Source of the DNA: Treponema sp. JC4
GTDB lineage: Bacteria > Spirochaetota > Spirochaetia > Treponematales > Treponemataceae
NCBI RefSeq assembly: GCF_000260795.1
Contig: NZ_AJGU01000002.1
Coordinates: forward strand, 62,001 to 126,000
Direction: 5' to 3'
Length of the DNA: 64,000 bases
How positions within the stretch are numbered: position 1 is the stretch's first letter; each line of letters opens with the position of its first letter. A model generated the notes under the pieces. That model had not been told where the DNA came from. It searched no databases and worked only from the letters and a program-made list of their open reading frames with translations. Positions 45,824 through 53,797 of this stretch are shown one piece after another. The translations under genes were made by a program, and so were the position numbers.

Positions 45824-47368
45824 TTATAGTTTAGCCAGGTGTTTGTTAAGGAGTTCTGTTGCCTGCTTAGGATTTGCCTTGCCCTTAGACATCTTCATTA
45901 CCTGTCCCATGAGCCAGCCGACTACGTTAGTCTTTCCACCCTTATAGTCTTCTACAGCCTTAGGGTTAGCGGCAATTACGTCCTGAACAATCTTTTCGAT
46001 TTCGCCGGCGTCGCTTACAACTTCCATGCCCTTTTCTTTGATGATATCCAAAGGCATTTTGTTAGAAGCAAGCATTTCAGCAAATACTTCCTTACCCTGT
46101 TTTGAAGTAATTTTTCCTTCTTCAAGGGCATCAGCAAGCTGAGCAATATGAGCCGGAGTGATTTTTACATCGTTAATAGTCTCTTTATTTTCGTTTACAA
46201 CAGCAAGGAGCTCTGCAAGAATAAGGTTTGCAACCTTCTTAGGGCTCTTAGACTTTGTAGCGGCTTCTTCGAACCACATTGCAAGGTCTTTTGTAGAAGT
46301 CATAGTTTCTACGTCAAAGTCTGTCATGCCGTATTCTTTCTTATAGCGCTGGCGTTTAGCTTCAGGAAGCTCACCAACCTTTTCAAGGGCAGTAGCAATC
46401 AATTCTTCGCTTACGCTGAAAGGTTTAATATCAGGTTCTACAACAAAACGGTAATCAACAAAAGAGTTCTTAGTACGCTGAACAACAGTCTGGCCTTTTT
46501 CTTCGTCCCAACCCATTGTTACTTTAAAGCCCGGGTTGAATTCCTGACGGTCTTCCTGGAATTCCTTAAGCTGGCGCTGAGCTTCGTAAGTACAAGCCTC
46601 GCGGATAGCCTTGAAAGAGTTCAAGTTCTTAATTTCAGAAATTGGAGTGTGGTAAAGTTTTCCGTCTTCCCAAACATTAAGGTTGATGTTTGCGTCACAG
46701 CGCATGTTACCTTCTTCAAGGTTACCGTTAGTAACTTTTACGTAGCGGAGGATTTCCTGAACAGTCTGCATAAAAAGAGCAGCTTCTTCTGGAGAAGACA
46801 TATCCGGCTTTGTTACAATTTCAATAAGAGGAGTACCACATCGGTTATAGTCAATGTAAGAGTGAGCTCCCTGCAAGTGAAGGGACTTACCTACGTCTTC
46901 CTCAAGGTGGATACGCTCTACACGAACGCGGCGGTATTTATTTCCTTCTGTTTCAATAATACAGTTCTCGCCAATAAAGTTCTTGTCGCGGCATTTTGCT
47001 CCACCCGGCTGTTCGTCTTTAGGGAAGCTTCTGAAAGGCAGATCAACATAACCGTTTGTACAAAGAGGAATATCATACTGAGTAATCTGATAGCCCTTTG
47101 CCAGGTCAGGATAAAAATAGTGCTTGCGGTCAAATTTTGTAAAGCGAGCAATATGGCAGTTCAAAGCCTGGCCTGCAACAGCGCCAAGTTCTACATAACC
47201 TTTAGAAATACGAGGCATAGCTCCAGGAAGTCCCAGACAAACAGGACAAACACGTGTATCAGGCATTCCACCGTATCTATTTTCACAGGCACAAAAAGCC
47301 TTAGTTTTTGTCAAAAGCTGAGTATGAATCTCACATCCGATTACGATTTCCCACTTATCAATAGCCAT
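45824..47368 (-). CDS. gatB: Asp-tRNA(Asn)/Glu-tRNA(Gln) amidotransferase subunit B
   Basis: 514 residues. IGCEIHTQLLTKTKAFC at the N-terminus, Cys residues of the zinc site (FCACEN...CPVCLGLPG), HLEEDVGKSLH, EGNMRCDANIN and a C-terminal YqeY-like helical tail. It is the tRNA-binding kinase subunit of GatCAB, which amidates mischarged Glu-tRNA(Gln) or Asp-tRNA(Asn). gatA and gatC are not nearby. The ATG at 47368 has GGAG 8 bases upstream; a TTG two codons earlier is less likely. Confidence 0.97.
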   Translation of the reverse strand: MAIDKWEIVIGCEIHTQLLTKTKAFCACENRYGGMPDTRVCPVCLGLPGAMPRISKGYVELGAVAGQALNCHIARFTKFDRKHYFYPDLAKGYQITQYDIPLCTNGYVDLPFRSFPKDEQPGGAKCRDKNFIGENCIIETEGNKYRRVRVERIHLEEDVGKSLHLQGAHSYIDYNRCGTPLIEIVTKPDMSSPEEAALFMQTVQEILRYVKVTNGNLEEGNMRCDANINLNVWEDGKLYHTPISEIKNLNSFKAIREACTYEAQRQLKEFQEDRQEFNPGFKVTMGWDEEKGQTVVQRTKNSFVDYRFVVEPDIKPFSVSEELIATALEKVGELPEAKRQRYKKEYGMTDFDVETMTSTKDLAMWFEEAATKSKSPKKVANLILAELLAVVNENKETINDVKITPAHIAQLADALEEGKITSKQGKEVFAEMLASNKMPLDIIKEKGMEVVSDAGEIEKIVQDVIAANPKAVEDYKGGKTNVVGWLMGQVMKMSKGKANPKQATELLNKHLAKL

Positions 47369-47422
47369 AATCAAAACTCCAGAAAGAGTACAAATAATTT
47401 TATCATTTTATTTTATCAAATT

Positions 47423-48238
47423 TTAGAAAGAAGAGGTAGTAGGTTTAAAGAAATTCCAGACTCTATCAAGGAAATCAGGAGCTTCGTCGTAGGCGGAATG
47501 TCCGTAGTTAGGGTAGATATATTTTTCGCCCCCTGTTTTTTCTGCAATTTCATCAGCAAGCTCTGAGGTAAAAATAAGGTCTTGAGCTCCGGCTACTACA
47601 AAAACCGGAGCTTTAATTTTTTCCAATTCAGAAGAAATGTCAAAATTCAGGATTGCCTGGGTGCAGATTATAAAGCGGCGGATTTCTGATTCGCTGGCAC
47701 CTGCAAAGCTTTCCATGATTGCATCTTTATAAGATTCATAAAAGTCTTGGGTGTAGATAGTTTTTCCCAGCATCTGGGCAAGTTCCTTCTGCTGATTAGC
47801 TTGAGCAAGCCTTTTCCATTGTCCGAATACATTCAGGCTGTTTTCGTTCATACGCGGGGTTGTCGAGCAGACTGCAAGCTTCTTTACAAGATCACCCCGT
47901 TCTACAGCGATTGTCTGGGCAATCATACCGCCCATTGAAACACCAAGTACATAGGCGTCCTTGATTTTAAGTTCCTCTATGGCAGAAATTGTGTCTTTTG
48001 CCATATCGCGGATTGAGTAGGATTCCGGCGGATTTGAAATGCGGTCAAACATATAAATGGTAAAGGAATCTAAAAGCTTACCGTACTGTTTTGCAACCGC
48101 AGGAGCAAAAGGCATAAGGCTTTTGGAATGTAAGCCGGGAAGAAGTACAAAATAGTCCTTTCCGTGACCAAATTTGGCATAAGAAAGTTCTGATCCAGAG
48201 GCCTTTATAGAACCATAAGTTACTTCTTCATTTTCCAT
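47423..48238 (-). CDS. Alpha/beta hydrolase
   Basis: 271 residues with an alpha/beta-hydrolase fold. Nucleophile elbow G-V-S-M-G-G, Asp in VVAGAQDLIFTSE and His in NYGHSAYDEAPDF complete a Ser-Asp-His triad. There is no signal peptide, so it is cytosolic. The substrate is unknown; the layout resembles small esterases or MhpC/3-oxoadipate enol-lactonase relatives. It abuts the stop of pflA with no gap, so the two are co-translated. Confidence 0.85.
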   Translation of the reverse strand: MENEEVTYGSIKASGSELSYAKFGHGKDYFVLLPGLHSKSLMPFAPAVAKQYGKLLDSFTIYMFDRISNPPESYSIRDMAKDTISAIEELKIKDAYVLGVSMGGMIAQTIAVERGDLVKKLAVCSTTPRMNENSLNVFGQWKRLAQANQQKELAQMLGKTIYTQDFYESYKDAIMESFAGASESEIRRFIICTQAILNFDISSELEKIKAPVFVVAGAQDLIFTSELADEIAEKTGGEKYIYPNYGHSAYDEAPDFLDRVWNFFKPTTSSF

Positions 48239-48985
48239 TTATTTTTTCCACCCGTCGTATTTTTCGCACTCAAGAATGGCACGGGCATTTTCCACGCGTT
48301 CTTTTGTAGGACTTTCTGTATCTTTAAGAACGTAATCGATTCCCATTTCCTTGTATTTTGCAGCACCCAGTCCGTGGTAAGGCAAAATCTCAACCCGCTG
48401 AACATTGTGCAAAGTACGGATAAAATCACGGGTTTTTGTAAGATAGTCGTCGTTATCAGTAATACCAGGAACCAGAACGTGACGGATCCAGATTGGCTTA
48501 TTGATTTTATCAAGATACTCAAACATTTCGCGCACATTTTCGCGGGTCTGGCCGGTAAGTTCAATATGTTCTTTTTCATCAATATGCTTGATATCAAGAA
48601 GAAGAATATCTGTAACGCTCATCAGTTTTTCAAATTTCTTGAACCACTCGCCTTCCATTGTAAAAGGTCCACCGGCAGTATCGATACAGGTATTAATTCC
48701 CTTTTCTTTTGCTTTTTCAAAAAGTTCGATTAAAAAATCAAGCTGAAGCAAAGGCTCTCCACCGCTTACAGTAATTCCGCCCTTCTTTCCCCAGTAGGCA
48801 CGGCAACTGAGGGCTTCTGTAATAAGCTGGTCTGTGGTGTATTTTTTTCCATCAGTCATCTTCCAGGTATCAGGATTGTGGCAGTATTTACAGCGGTATG
48901 CGCAGCCCGAAAAAAAAATGATAAAACGGCTTCCGGGACCGTCTGCACAGCCAAAACTCTCTAACTGGTGAATATATCCTTCCAT
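48239..48985 (-). CDS. pflA: Pyruvate formate-lyase activating enzyme
   Basis: 248 residues. Radical SAM motif Cys28-x3-Cys32-x2-Cys35 (CAYRCKYC) followed by HNPDTW, plus GGEPLLQ (SAM binding) and WIRHVLVPGITD, the PflA signature region. It generates the glycyl radical on pyruvate formate-lyase, an anaerobic step. The pflB partner is not in the window. An AGGAG lies close before the ATG. Confidence 0.95.
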   Translation of the reverse strand: MEGYIHQLESFGCADGPGSRFIIFFSGCAYRCKYCHNPDTWKMTDGKKYTTDQLITEALSCRAYWGKKGGITVSGGEPLLQLDFLIELFEKAKEKGINTCIDTAGGPFTMEGEWFKKFEKLMSVTDILLLDIKHIDEKEHIELTGQTRENVREMFEYLDKINKPIWIRHVLVPGITDNDDYLTKTRDFIRTLHNVQRVEILPYHGLGAAKYKEMGIDYVLKDTESPTKERVENARAILECEKYDGWKK

Positions 48986-49064
48986 AAAAACTCCTGTTTA
49001 AGGTGGCTGTTCAGAGCCATCGGGTTAATTATAAAGGGGATTTTTTTTTAATTCAACTTTTAGT

Positions 49065-49092
49065 TTTACATTTCTACAATTAGTGATATAAT
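49065..49092 (+). promoter_or_regulatory. Promoter of the GGDEF gene
   Basis: TTTACA (49065-49070), 16 bases, extended -10 TGATATAAT (TATAAT at 49087-49092). The leader to the ATG at 49136 is about 37 bases. Confidence 0.65.
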
Positions 49093-49135
49093 AAGAAGAT
49101 AATTGTGTTTAAGATGAGGGGTTGAGAACACATAA

Positions 49136-50839
49136 ATGAAAAAACAAATATTTAAAAATAAATTTGATAAACTGACGTATTTCGTCACCTTAGGTGTGAT
49201 GATGTTATACATTGTATTTGCGGCCCTATTTAAGGACTCAGATATTAAACGTATAAAATATGTCCCGCCTGCAAAAAATCTCCACCTTTATTTTGACGAA
49301 GAATTAACACAAGAAGTAAAATTACCATTCAACAATAACAAATCAGAAGAAGCCTTTACACTATATACAAAAATGCCCAATGTTCGTGATTCAAACGTAA
49401 TTGAAATTCACGGAAAATACAAAATGCTTACTGCCAGACTCCGCGGTAACATTTTCTACGTTTCAGAACTGCCACGCTTTATGGGAATTAAAACCTATGC
49501 AGGAAGAAACACCTGTTTTATTCCTTTAAGCAGTGTTTGCAGCGGTGAAGTAATAAAGCTGACAATGTCATTACAGGAAAATCCTTACGGAGCCAGCATA
49601 ACAAAGGTTCGGGTCAGCACACTGGCAACTTACATTCACGAAAATCTTGCAAAATGTATTCCAACCTGTATTCTTGCAATTCTTCTTTTTGTCTGCGCAC
49701 TTTTTTCCCTGAATTCCTTCATTTTCAGCTATCTCTACCAGAGTAAAAAAACACTTGAAGATCTGGATATTTCTGTAGAAACCTTCCTGATTTCCCTTTC
49801 AATCGTAATCTGGATTATTACAAATTATGATGTACTGGGAGTAATCCTTGGCAATATGGCAGGCGTGGGAATAATAAACTACCTTGCCTTTACTTCAATG
49901 CCGGTTTTCTTTTCTGCCTTCCTTTGTGCCATTAATAAAAAACACAAATGCATGCTCAGATTATTCCAGATAACTGCTGAAGCCAACCTTATTTTCCAGA
50001 TGATAATGTTTGTAACCGGTACCCGCGATTTTACCCAGATGCTCTTCCTTACTCATGTTATTGATGTCATCGGAATTATAATGACTGTCAGCGCCGCATT
50101 TGACTTTGCATATGTTAAGAAAATTACAGGAGAGCAAAAGATTCTTTCCATTGGAAGTGCTGTCTTTGGTGTTTTTGCAGTTGTAAGCATGTTCCTCTTC
50201 CTTTTTGGAAAAGACATGAACTATATGTTCTTAATTACAATCGGTTTTTTGATTCTTTTTGGAATGCATATTGTTACAAGCCTTCTTAAGCTTTCAACTT
50301 CGCTTAAAGAACATGCAAAATTACTTGAATCTGAAAGGAATTCCTACAAAGACCAGCTTACAAATCTTGGAAACCGCCGCCTTCTTTACAGAAAAATGGC
50401 AAAGCTGGAAGCCCTTGGAATTGATAATGAAACAAACTTTATAATGATTGATGTAAACGGTCTTAAAGTTATAAACGACACTTTTGGTCATGATGCCGGT
50501 GATGAACTTTTGAAAGGTACAGCAATCTGTATGACAGAAGCCTTCCCGGATGCAGAGCTTATCTGCCGTCTTGGTGGTGATGAATTCTTTATCATCATAA
50601 GGGAAGAAGAGTCTATTCTGGAACGCAGAATGCAGCGTTTTACCCACTATGCAGCTAACTGGAATGGCGACAAAATTAAATCTATTTCAGTTTCATACGG
50701 AATTGCAAACCGCTTAAAATATCCCGGCATGTCACTTACCGAACTCCAGAAAGCCGCCGATACCGAAATGTACCAGGCTAAATCCAATTTCTACAAAAAC
50801 AAAAGCGAACTCTCCGAAGCCCTCGACGGCCGCCGTTAA
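49136..50839 (+). CDS. Seven-helix membrane diguanylate cyclase (GGDEF)
   Basis: 567 residues. Helix 1 (about 14-34), a periplasmic beta-domain (about 40-165), then six to seven membrane helices (about 172-385), a layout like 7TMR-DISM receptors. A short coiled coil precedes the GGDEF domain (about 400-560). The active-site motif is intact at 480-484 (RLGGDEFF), and the DQLTNLGNRR start is present. No RxxD inhibitory site is seen 5 residues before the motif, so product inhibition may be absent. It would make c-di-GMP, opposing the EAL protein encoded at 43458. Confidence 0.92.
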   Translation: MKKQIFKNKFDKLTYFVTLGVMMLYIVFAALFKDSDIKRIKYVPPAKNLHLYFDEELTQEVKLPFNNNKSEEAFTLYTKMPNVRDSNVIEIHGKYKMLTARLRGNIFYVSELPRFMGIKTYAGRNTCFIPLSSVCSGEVIKLTMSLQENPYGASITKVRVSTLATYIHENLAKCIPTCILAILLFVCALFSLNSFIFSYLYQSKKTLEDLDISVETFLISLSIVIWIITNYDVLGVILGNMAGVGIINYLAFTSMPVFFSAFLCAINKKHKCMLRLFQITAEANLIFQMIMFVTGTRDFTQMLFLTHVIDVIGIIMTVSAAFDFAYVKKITGEQKILSIGSAVFGVFAVVSMFLFLFGKDMNYMFLITIGFLILFGMHIVTSLLKLSTSLKEHAKLLESERNSYKDQLTNLGNRRLLYRKMAKLEALGIDNETNFIMIDVNGLKVINDTFGHDAGDELLKGTAICMTEAFPDAELICRLGGDEFFIIIREEESILERRMQRFTHYAANWNGDKIKSISVSYGIANRLKYPGMSLTELQKAADTEMYQAKSNFYKNKSELSEALDGRR

Positions 50840-50867
50840 CTCCCCTTCAGTTGCTTGTGCAATAAAA

Positions 50868-50894
50868 AAGGCACCCTCATTACGAGAGTGCCCT
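50868..50894. terminator. Terminator after the GGDEF gene
   Basis: GGCACCCTC and GAGAGTGCC arms around ATTAC, preceded by an A-run and followed by CTTTT. Confidence 0.8.
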
Positions 50895-50914
50895 TTTGCA
50901 TTTATAAGTTTAAC

Positions 50915-50968
50915 TTAGAAACTTCCAGCAACTGCTACTGCGCATACTACAGTACATACCGAATATAG
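50915..50968 (-). pseudogene. 3' remnant of a second GGGtGRT gene
   Basis: The complement reads LYSVCTVVCAVAVAGSF and a stop. The last residues are almost the same as the C-terminus of the intact GGGtGRT protein just upstream on the same strand (VGCTVACAVAVAGSF). Only the tail remains, followed by a separate terminator. It looks like the scar of a tandem duplication reduced by deletion. Confidence 0.8.
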
Positions 50969-50980
50969 AAAATGCGTTAA

Positions 50981-51009
50981 AAAAAGCAGTCCGTTGGGAC
51001 TGCTTTTTA
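50981..51009. terminator. Terminator downstream of the GGGtGRT gene
   Basis: AGCAGTCC and GGACTGCT arms around GTTG, with A5 on the left and T5 on the right; it works in both directions. Confidence 0.88.
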
Positions 51010-51030
51010 GCATTTACTTACTAAATGGTT

Positions 51031-51146
51031 CGCCCGATTTATCGGGCGCCGTAGGTTGTACAGTTGCGTGCAACCTACTTCGTAAGAAATCAGATATCTT
51101 AGAATGAACCAGCTACTGCTACAGCGCACGCAACTGTACAACCTAC
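51031..51146. repeat. Inverted repeat linking the gap to the end of the GGGtGRT gene
   Basis: Bases 51051-51071 are a perfect 21-base inverted copy of 51126-51146, which lie inside the coding end of the GGGtGRT gene (codons for VGCTVAC). The gene's mRNA could fold into a long hairpin enclosing its stop codon. The gap arm also forms its own GTAGGTTG/CAACCTAC hairpin. A CGCCCGAT-TT-ATCGGGCG palindrome (about 51031-51048) lies beside it. Confidence 0.8.
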
Positions 51147-52136
51147 CATAGGGTTGTTACCCATTCCCATGAAGCCCATCATTTCTACGTGTGCTGGAAC
51201 TGATGAAGATCCTGCGAACTGAGCGTCTGAGTGCATACGACCCAAAGTATCAGTAAATCCGTAAGAAGCTGGACCTGCAGCCATGTTATCTGGGTGAAGT
51301 GTACGACCTGTACCACCACCAGAAGCTACAGAGAAGTATTTCTTACCAGCGAGCAAGCGCTCTTTCTTGTAAGTACCAGCAACTGGGTGCTGGAAACGTG
51401 TTGGGTTTGTAGAGTTTCCAGTAATAGAAACATCAACATCTTCGTGCCACATGATTGCAACACCTTCGCGAACATCGTCAGCACCGTAGCACTTTACGAT
51501 AAGGCGGTCAGGGTTTGAACCATAAGGAACTTCTTTTACAACAGTAAGAGCCTTGTCTGTACCTTCACCGTTGAAGTAATCAAATTTAGTCTGAACGTAT
51601 GTAAAGCCGTTGATGCGGGAAATAATCTGAGCAGCATCTTTTCCAAGACCGTTCAAGATAACGCGAAGCTTGTTCTTGCGAACTTTGTTAGCGTTAGCAG
51701 CAATCTTAATAGCACCTTCAGCAGCAGCGAAAGATTCGTGTCCTGCCAGGAATGCAAAGCACTGTGTTTCTTCTGAAAGAAGACGTGCACCAAGGTTTCC
51801 GTGACCAAGACCAACTTTACGGTCATCAGCTACAGAACCTGGCAAACAGAATGCCTGGAGTCCTTTACCGATGTTAGCAGCAGCTGTAGAACCAGTTTTG
51901 TCACCAGTTTTTTCTGCTTCTTTGATTGCGATTGCAGATCCGAGTACATATGCCCATTTAGCATCTTCGAAACAAATCTGCTGTGTAGACTGACAGATTT
52001 CGTATGGATCGAAACCACGAGCCTTACAAAGATCGCGAGCTTCGTTCAAACCAGCCTCACCTTCTTTAAAACCATATTCTTTAAGAGCCTTATTCACCTG
52101 AGGAATGCGGCCTTCAAAATCTTCAAACAATGCCAT
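51099..52136 (-). CDS. GGGtGRT protein
   Basis: 345 residues. It carries the family's namesake motif in ASGGGTGRTLHPDNMAAGPASYG, plus GHGNLGARLLSEETQCFAFLAGHESFAAAEG and a small-residue C-terminus VGCTVACAVAVAGSF. This is a widespread but uncharacterised family of anaerobes, usually next to a NifU-like Fe-S scaffold, as here (21 bases apart). No membrane helix or signal is seen. Its role is unknown; the association hints at metal or cluster chemistry. An AGGAG precedes the ATG. Confidence 0.9.
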   Translation of the reverse strand: MALFEDFEGRIPQVNKALKEYGFKEGEAGLNEARDLCKARGFDPYEICQSTQQICFEDAKWAYVLGSAIAIKEAEKTGDKTGSTAAANIGKGLQAFCLPGSVADDRKVGLGHGNLGARLLSEETQCFAFLAGHESFAAAEGAIKIAANANKVRKNKLRVILNGLGKDAAQIISRINGFTYVQTKFDYFNGEGTDKALTVVKEVPYGSNPDRLIVKCYGADDVREGVAIMWHEDVDVSITGNSTNPTRFQHPVAGTYKKERLLAGKKYFSVASGGGTGRTLHPDNMAAGPASYGFTDTLGRMHSDAQFAGSSSVPAHVEMMGFMGMGNNPMVGCTVACAVAVAGSF

Positions 52137-52157
52137 AATAACTATTCCTCCTAAATA

Positions 52158-52859
52158 CTACTCTTTGCGTGGGTCGATAAGTTTTACCATACCCTGATCA
52201 GCTGTTACACGACCATAGTGTGTGCGTGCACCTGCGATAGCTTCTTCTGCTGGTTTTCCAGCCTTGAGAGCGTCCATAAGTTTACCAAAGTTGATACAGT
52301 TGTAACCGATAATCTGGTTGTCTTTATCGATAGCACATGTTTCAACGTAGCCTTCTGTCATTTCGAGGTAGCGAGGACCAGTTTTGCGAGTAGCAAACAT
52401 AGTACCAACCTGAGAGCGGAGGTTCTTTCCGAGGTCTTCCAAAGAAGCACCAACTTTAAGACCGTCTTTAGAGTAAGCTGACTGTGAACGACCGTAAACA
52501 ATCTGCATAAAGAGTTCGCGCATAGCTGTGTTGATAGCATCGCAAACAAGGTCAGTATTCAAAGCTTCAAGAACAGTTTTTCCGATAAGGATTTCAGAAG
52601 CCATAGCAGCTGAGTGAGTCATACCTGAACAACCGATTGTCTCAACCAAAGCTTCTTCGATAATTCCGTTCTTTACGTTCAAAGAAAGTTTGCAGGCACC
52701 CTGCTGTGGTGCACACCAACCGATACCGTGTGTGAATCCGGAAATATCTTCAATCTTCTTTACCTGTACCCACTCTCCCTCTTCTGGGATTGGTGCAGGA
52801 CCATGATATGCGCCTTTTGCCAAAGGACACATATGCTCCACTTCTGCAGTGTATGTCAT
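52158..52859 (-). CDS. NifU-like iron-sulfur cluster assembly scaffold protein
   Basis: 233 residues. Cys-containing segments IGWCAPQQGACKLSL, VETIGCSGMTHSAAMASEIL and ETCAID...GYNCINFG fit the IscU/NifU N-terminal scaffold fold used by GGGtGRT-associated proteins. The ATG at 52859 has AGGAG 5 bases before it; a longer frame to 52922 has no ribosome site and begins with an unrelated hydrophobic stretch. It is the first gene of the pair with GGGtGRT. Its partner cluster system (IscS/SufS) is not in the window. Confidence 0.85.
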   Translation of the reverse strand: MTYTAEVEHMCPLAKGAYHGPAPIPEEGEWVQVKKIEDISGFTHGIGWCAPQQGACKLSLNVKNGIIEEALVETIGCSGMTHSAAMASEILIGKTVLEALNTDLVCDAINTAMRELFMQIVYGRSQSAYSKDGLKVGASLEDLGKNLRSQVGTMFATRKTGPRYLEMTEGYVETCAIDKDNQIIGYNCINFGKLMDALKAGKPAEEAIAGARTHYGRVTADQGMVKLIDPRKE

Positions 52860-52924
52860 ATTAGCTCCTATAAAAAATAAAAATATGCATTTAAAAATAC
52901 CACTAAAACGGGGATATTTCAATA

Positions 52925-53794
52925 TTAAATATTATATCCGCAGAAGGCGGCTTGAACAGTAAAACAGCGGGATAATTGGTCAGCATTTGCGGCAGGGTGA
53001 GTCATATTATAGTCAGCAGTTTCGCGGCGGTTAGAACCAAGTTTTTCGTTACAGCAGGTGCAGTCAGAACAGACAGCAATATTTTCATCCCTAATGCCCA
53101 CCGCCTTGAGTACAGAAAGATTTGCTTTTTCAAGACTAAGTCGATAAAGCTGTCCGCCGCCATTTTTCCAGCTGACAGGAAGCCCCCTTCCACCTGCAAG
53201 ACATACTCCACCCTCTTCCAGAGGACTCAGACAGTCAGGAGAAAATTCTTTTGAAAAATAATCCGCTCTTTCCTGATTAACTATATAGCAGCAGTCCCGG
53301 ATATGAGGACCAAGAAGAATGTAAAAGTTTTCAGTTTTTGCACCATAGTTTTTACAGGCAAGCTCAACTGCTTCTTTTATAATTCCTGTTCCCTTCCAGC
53401 CTGAATGAACTACCCCAAAAAGACCAGTTTCCGGCTCATATAAAAAAATCGGCATACAGTCGGCAACGGTAACCACAGGAAGTAAATCACTTCTACAGGT
53501 AATCATTCCGTCTCCCTGCTGACCGGAAGTTTCATCGCCATTTTTCAAATCATATACGATTTTTGAATGAATAAGTTCCAGGGAAACAGGCTTTACATTT
53601 CCCTTTTGACTCAGTTTTTTCAAAAAATCTTCTCTGCCGGGATTTCTTTCATTCCAGCGGAAACGCATGCTGCCAGCCTTTTTAATGCTCATACCGCATA
53701 AAGGGGCATTTTTTAGAGGAAGCCCATTCTTATAAAAAGGAAAAGTAAGATAATCTTTATCTGAAAAAAGAAGGGGAAATCTTGTAATACTCAT
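52925..53794 (-). CDS. YfiH/LACC1-type purine nucleoside phosphorylase (laccase-domain protein)
   Basis: 289 residues. The family's metal-site motifs are clear: LIHS, VADCMPIFL, VVHSGWKGTG and GPHIRDCCY, with His-Cys-His ligands. The family is known as YlmD/YfiH/PgeF or LACC1 and cleaves purine nucleosides (adenosine and inosine phosphorolysis or deamination in studied members). The start is 3 bases after the stop of the preceding gene with no clear ribosome site, so coupled translation is likely. Confidence 0.9.
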   Translation of the reverse strand: MSITRFPLLFSDKDYLTFPFYKNGLPLKNAPLCGMSIKKAGSMRFRWNERNPGREDFLKKLSQKGNVKPVSLELIHSKIVYDLKNGDETSGQQGDGMITCRSDLLPVVTVADCMPIFLYEPETGLFGVVHSGWKGTGIIKEAVELACKNYGAKTENFYILLGPHIRDCCYIVNQERADYFSKEFSPDCLSPLEEGGVCLAGGRGLPVSWKNGGGQLYRLSLEKANLSVLKAVGIRDENIAVCSDCTCCNEKLGSNRRETADYNMTHPAANADQLSRCFTVQAAFCGYNI

Positions 53795-53797
53795 AGA

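Noticed and set aside
46148-47566. 472-codon open frame antisense to gatB
   Set aside because: Same reason; the gatB protein is unmistakable and this frame has no family resemblance.
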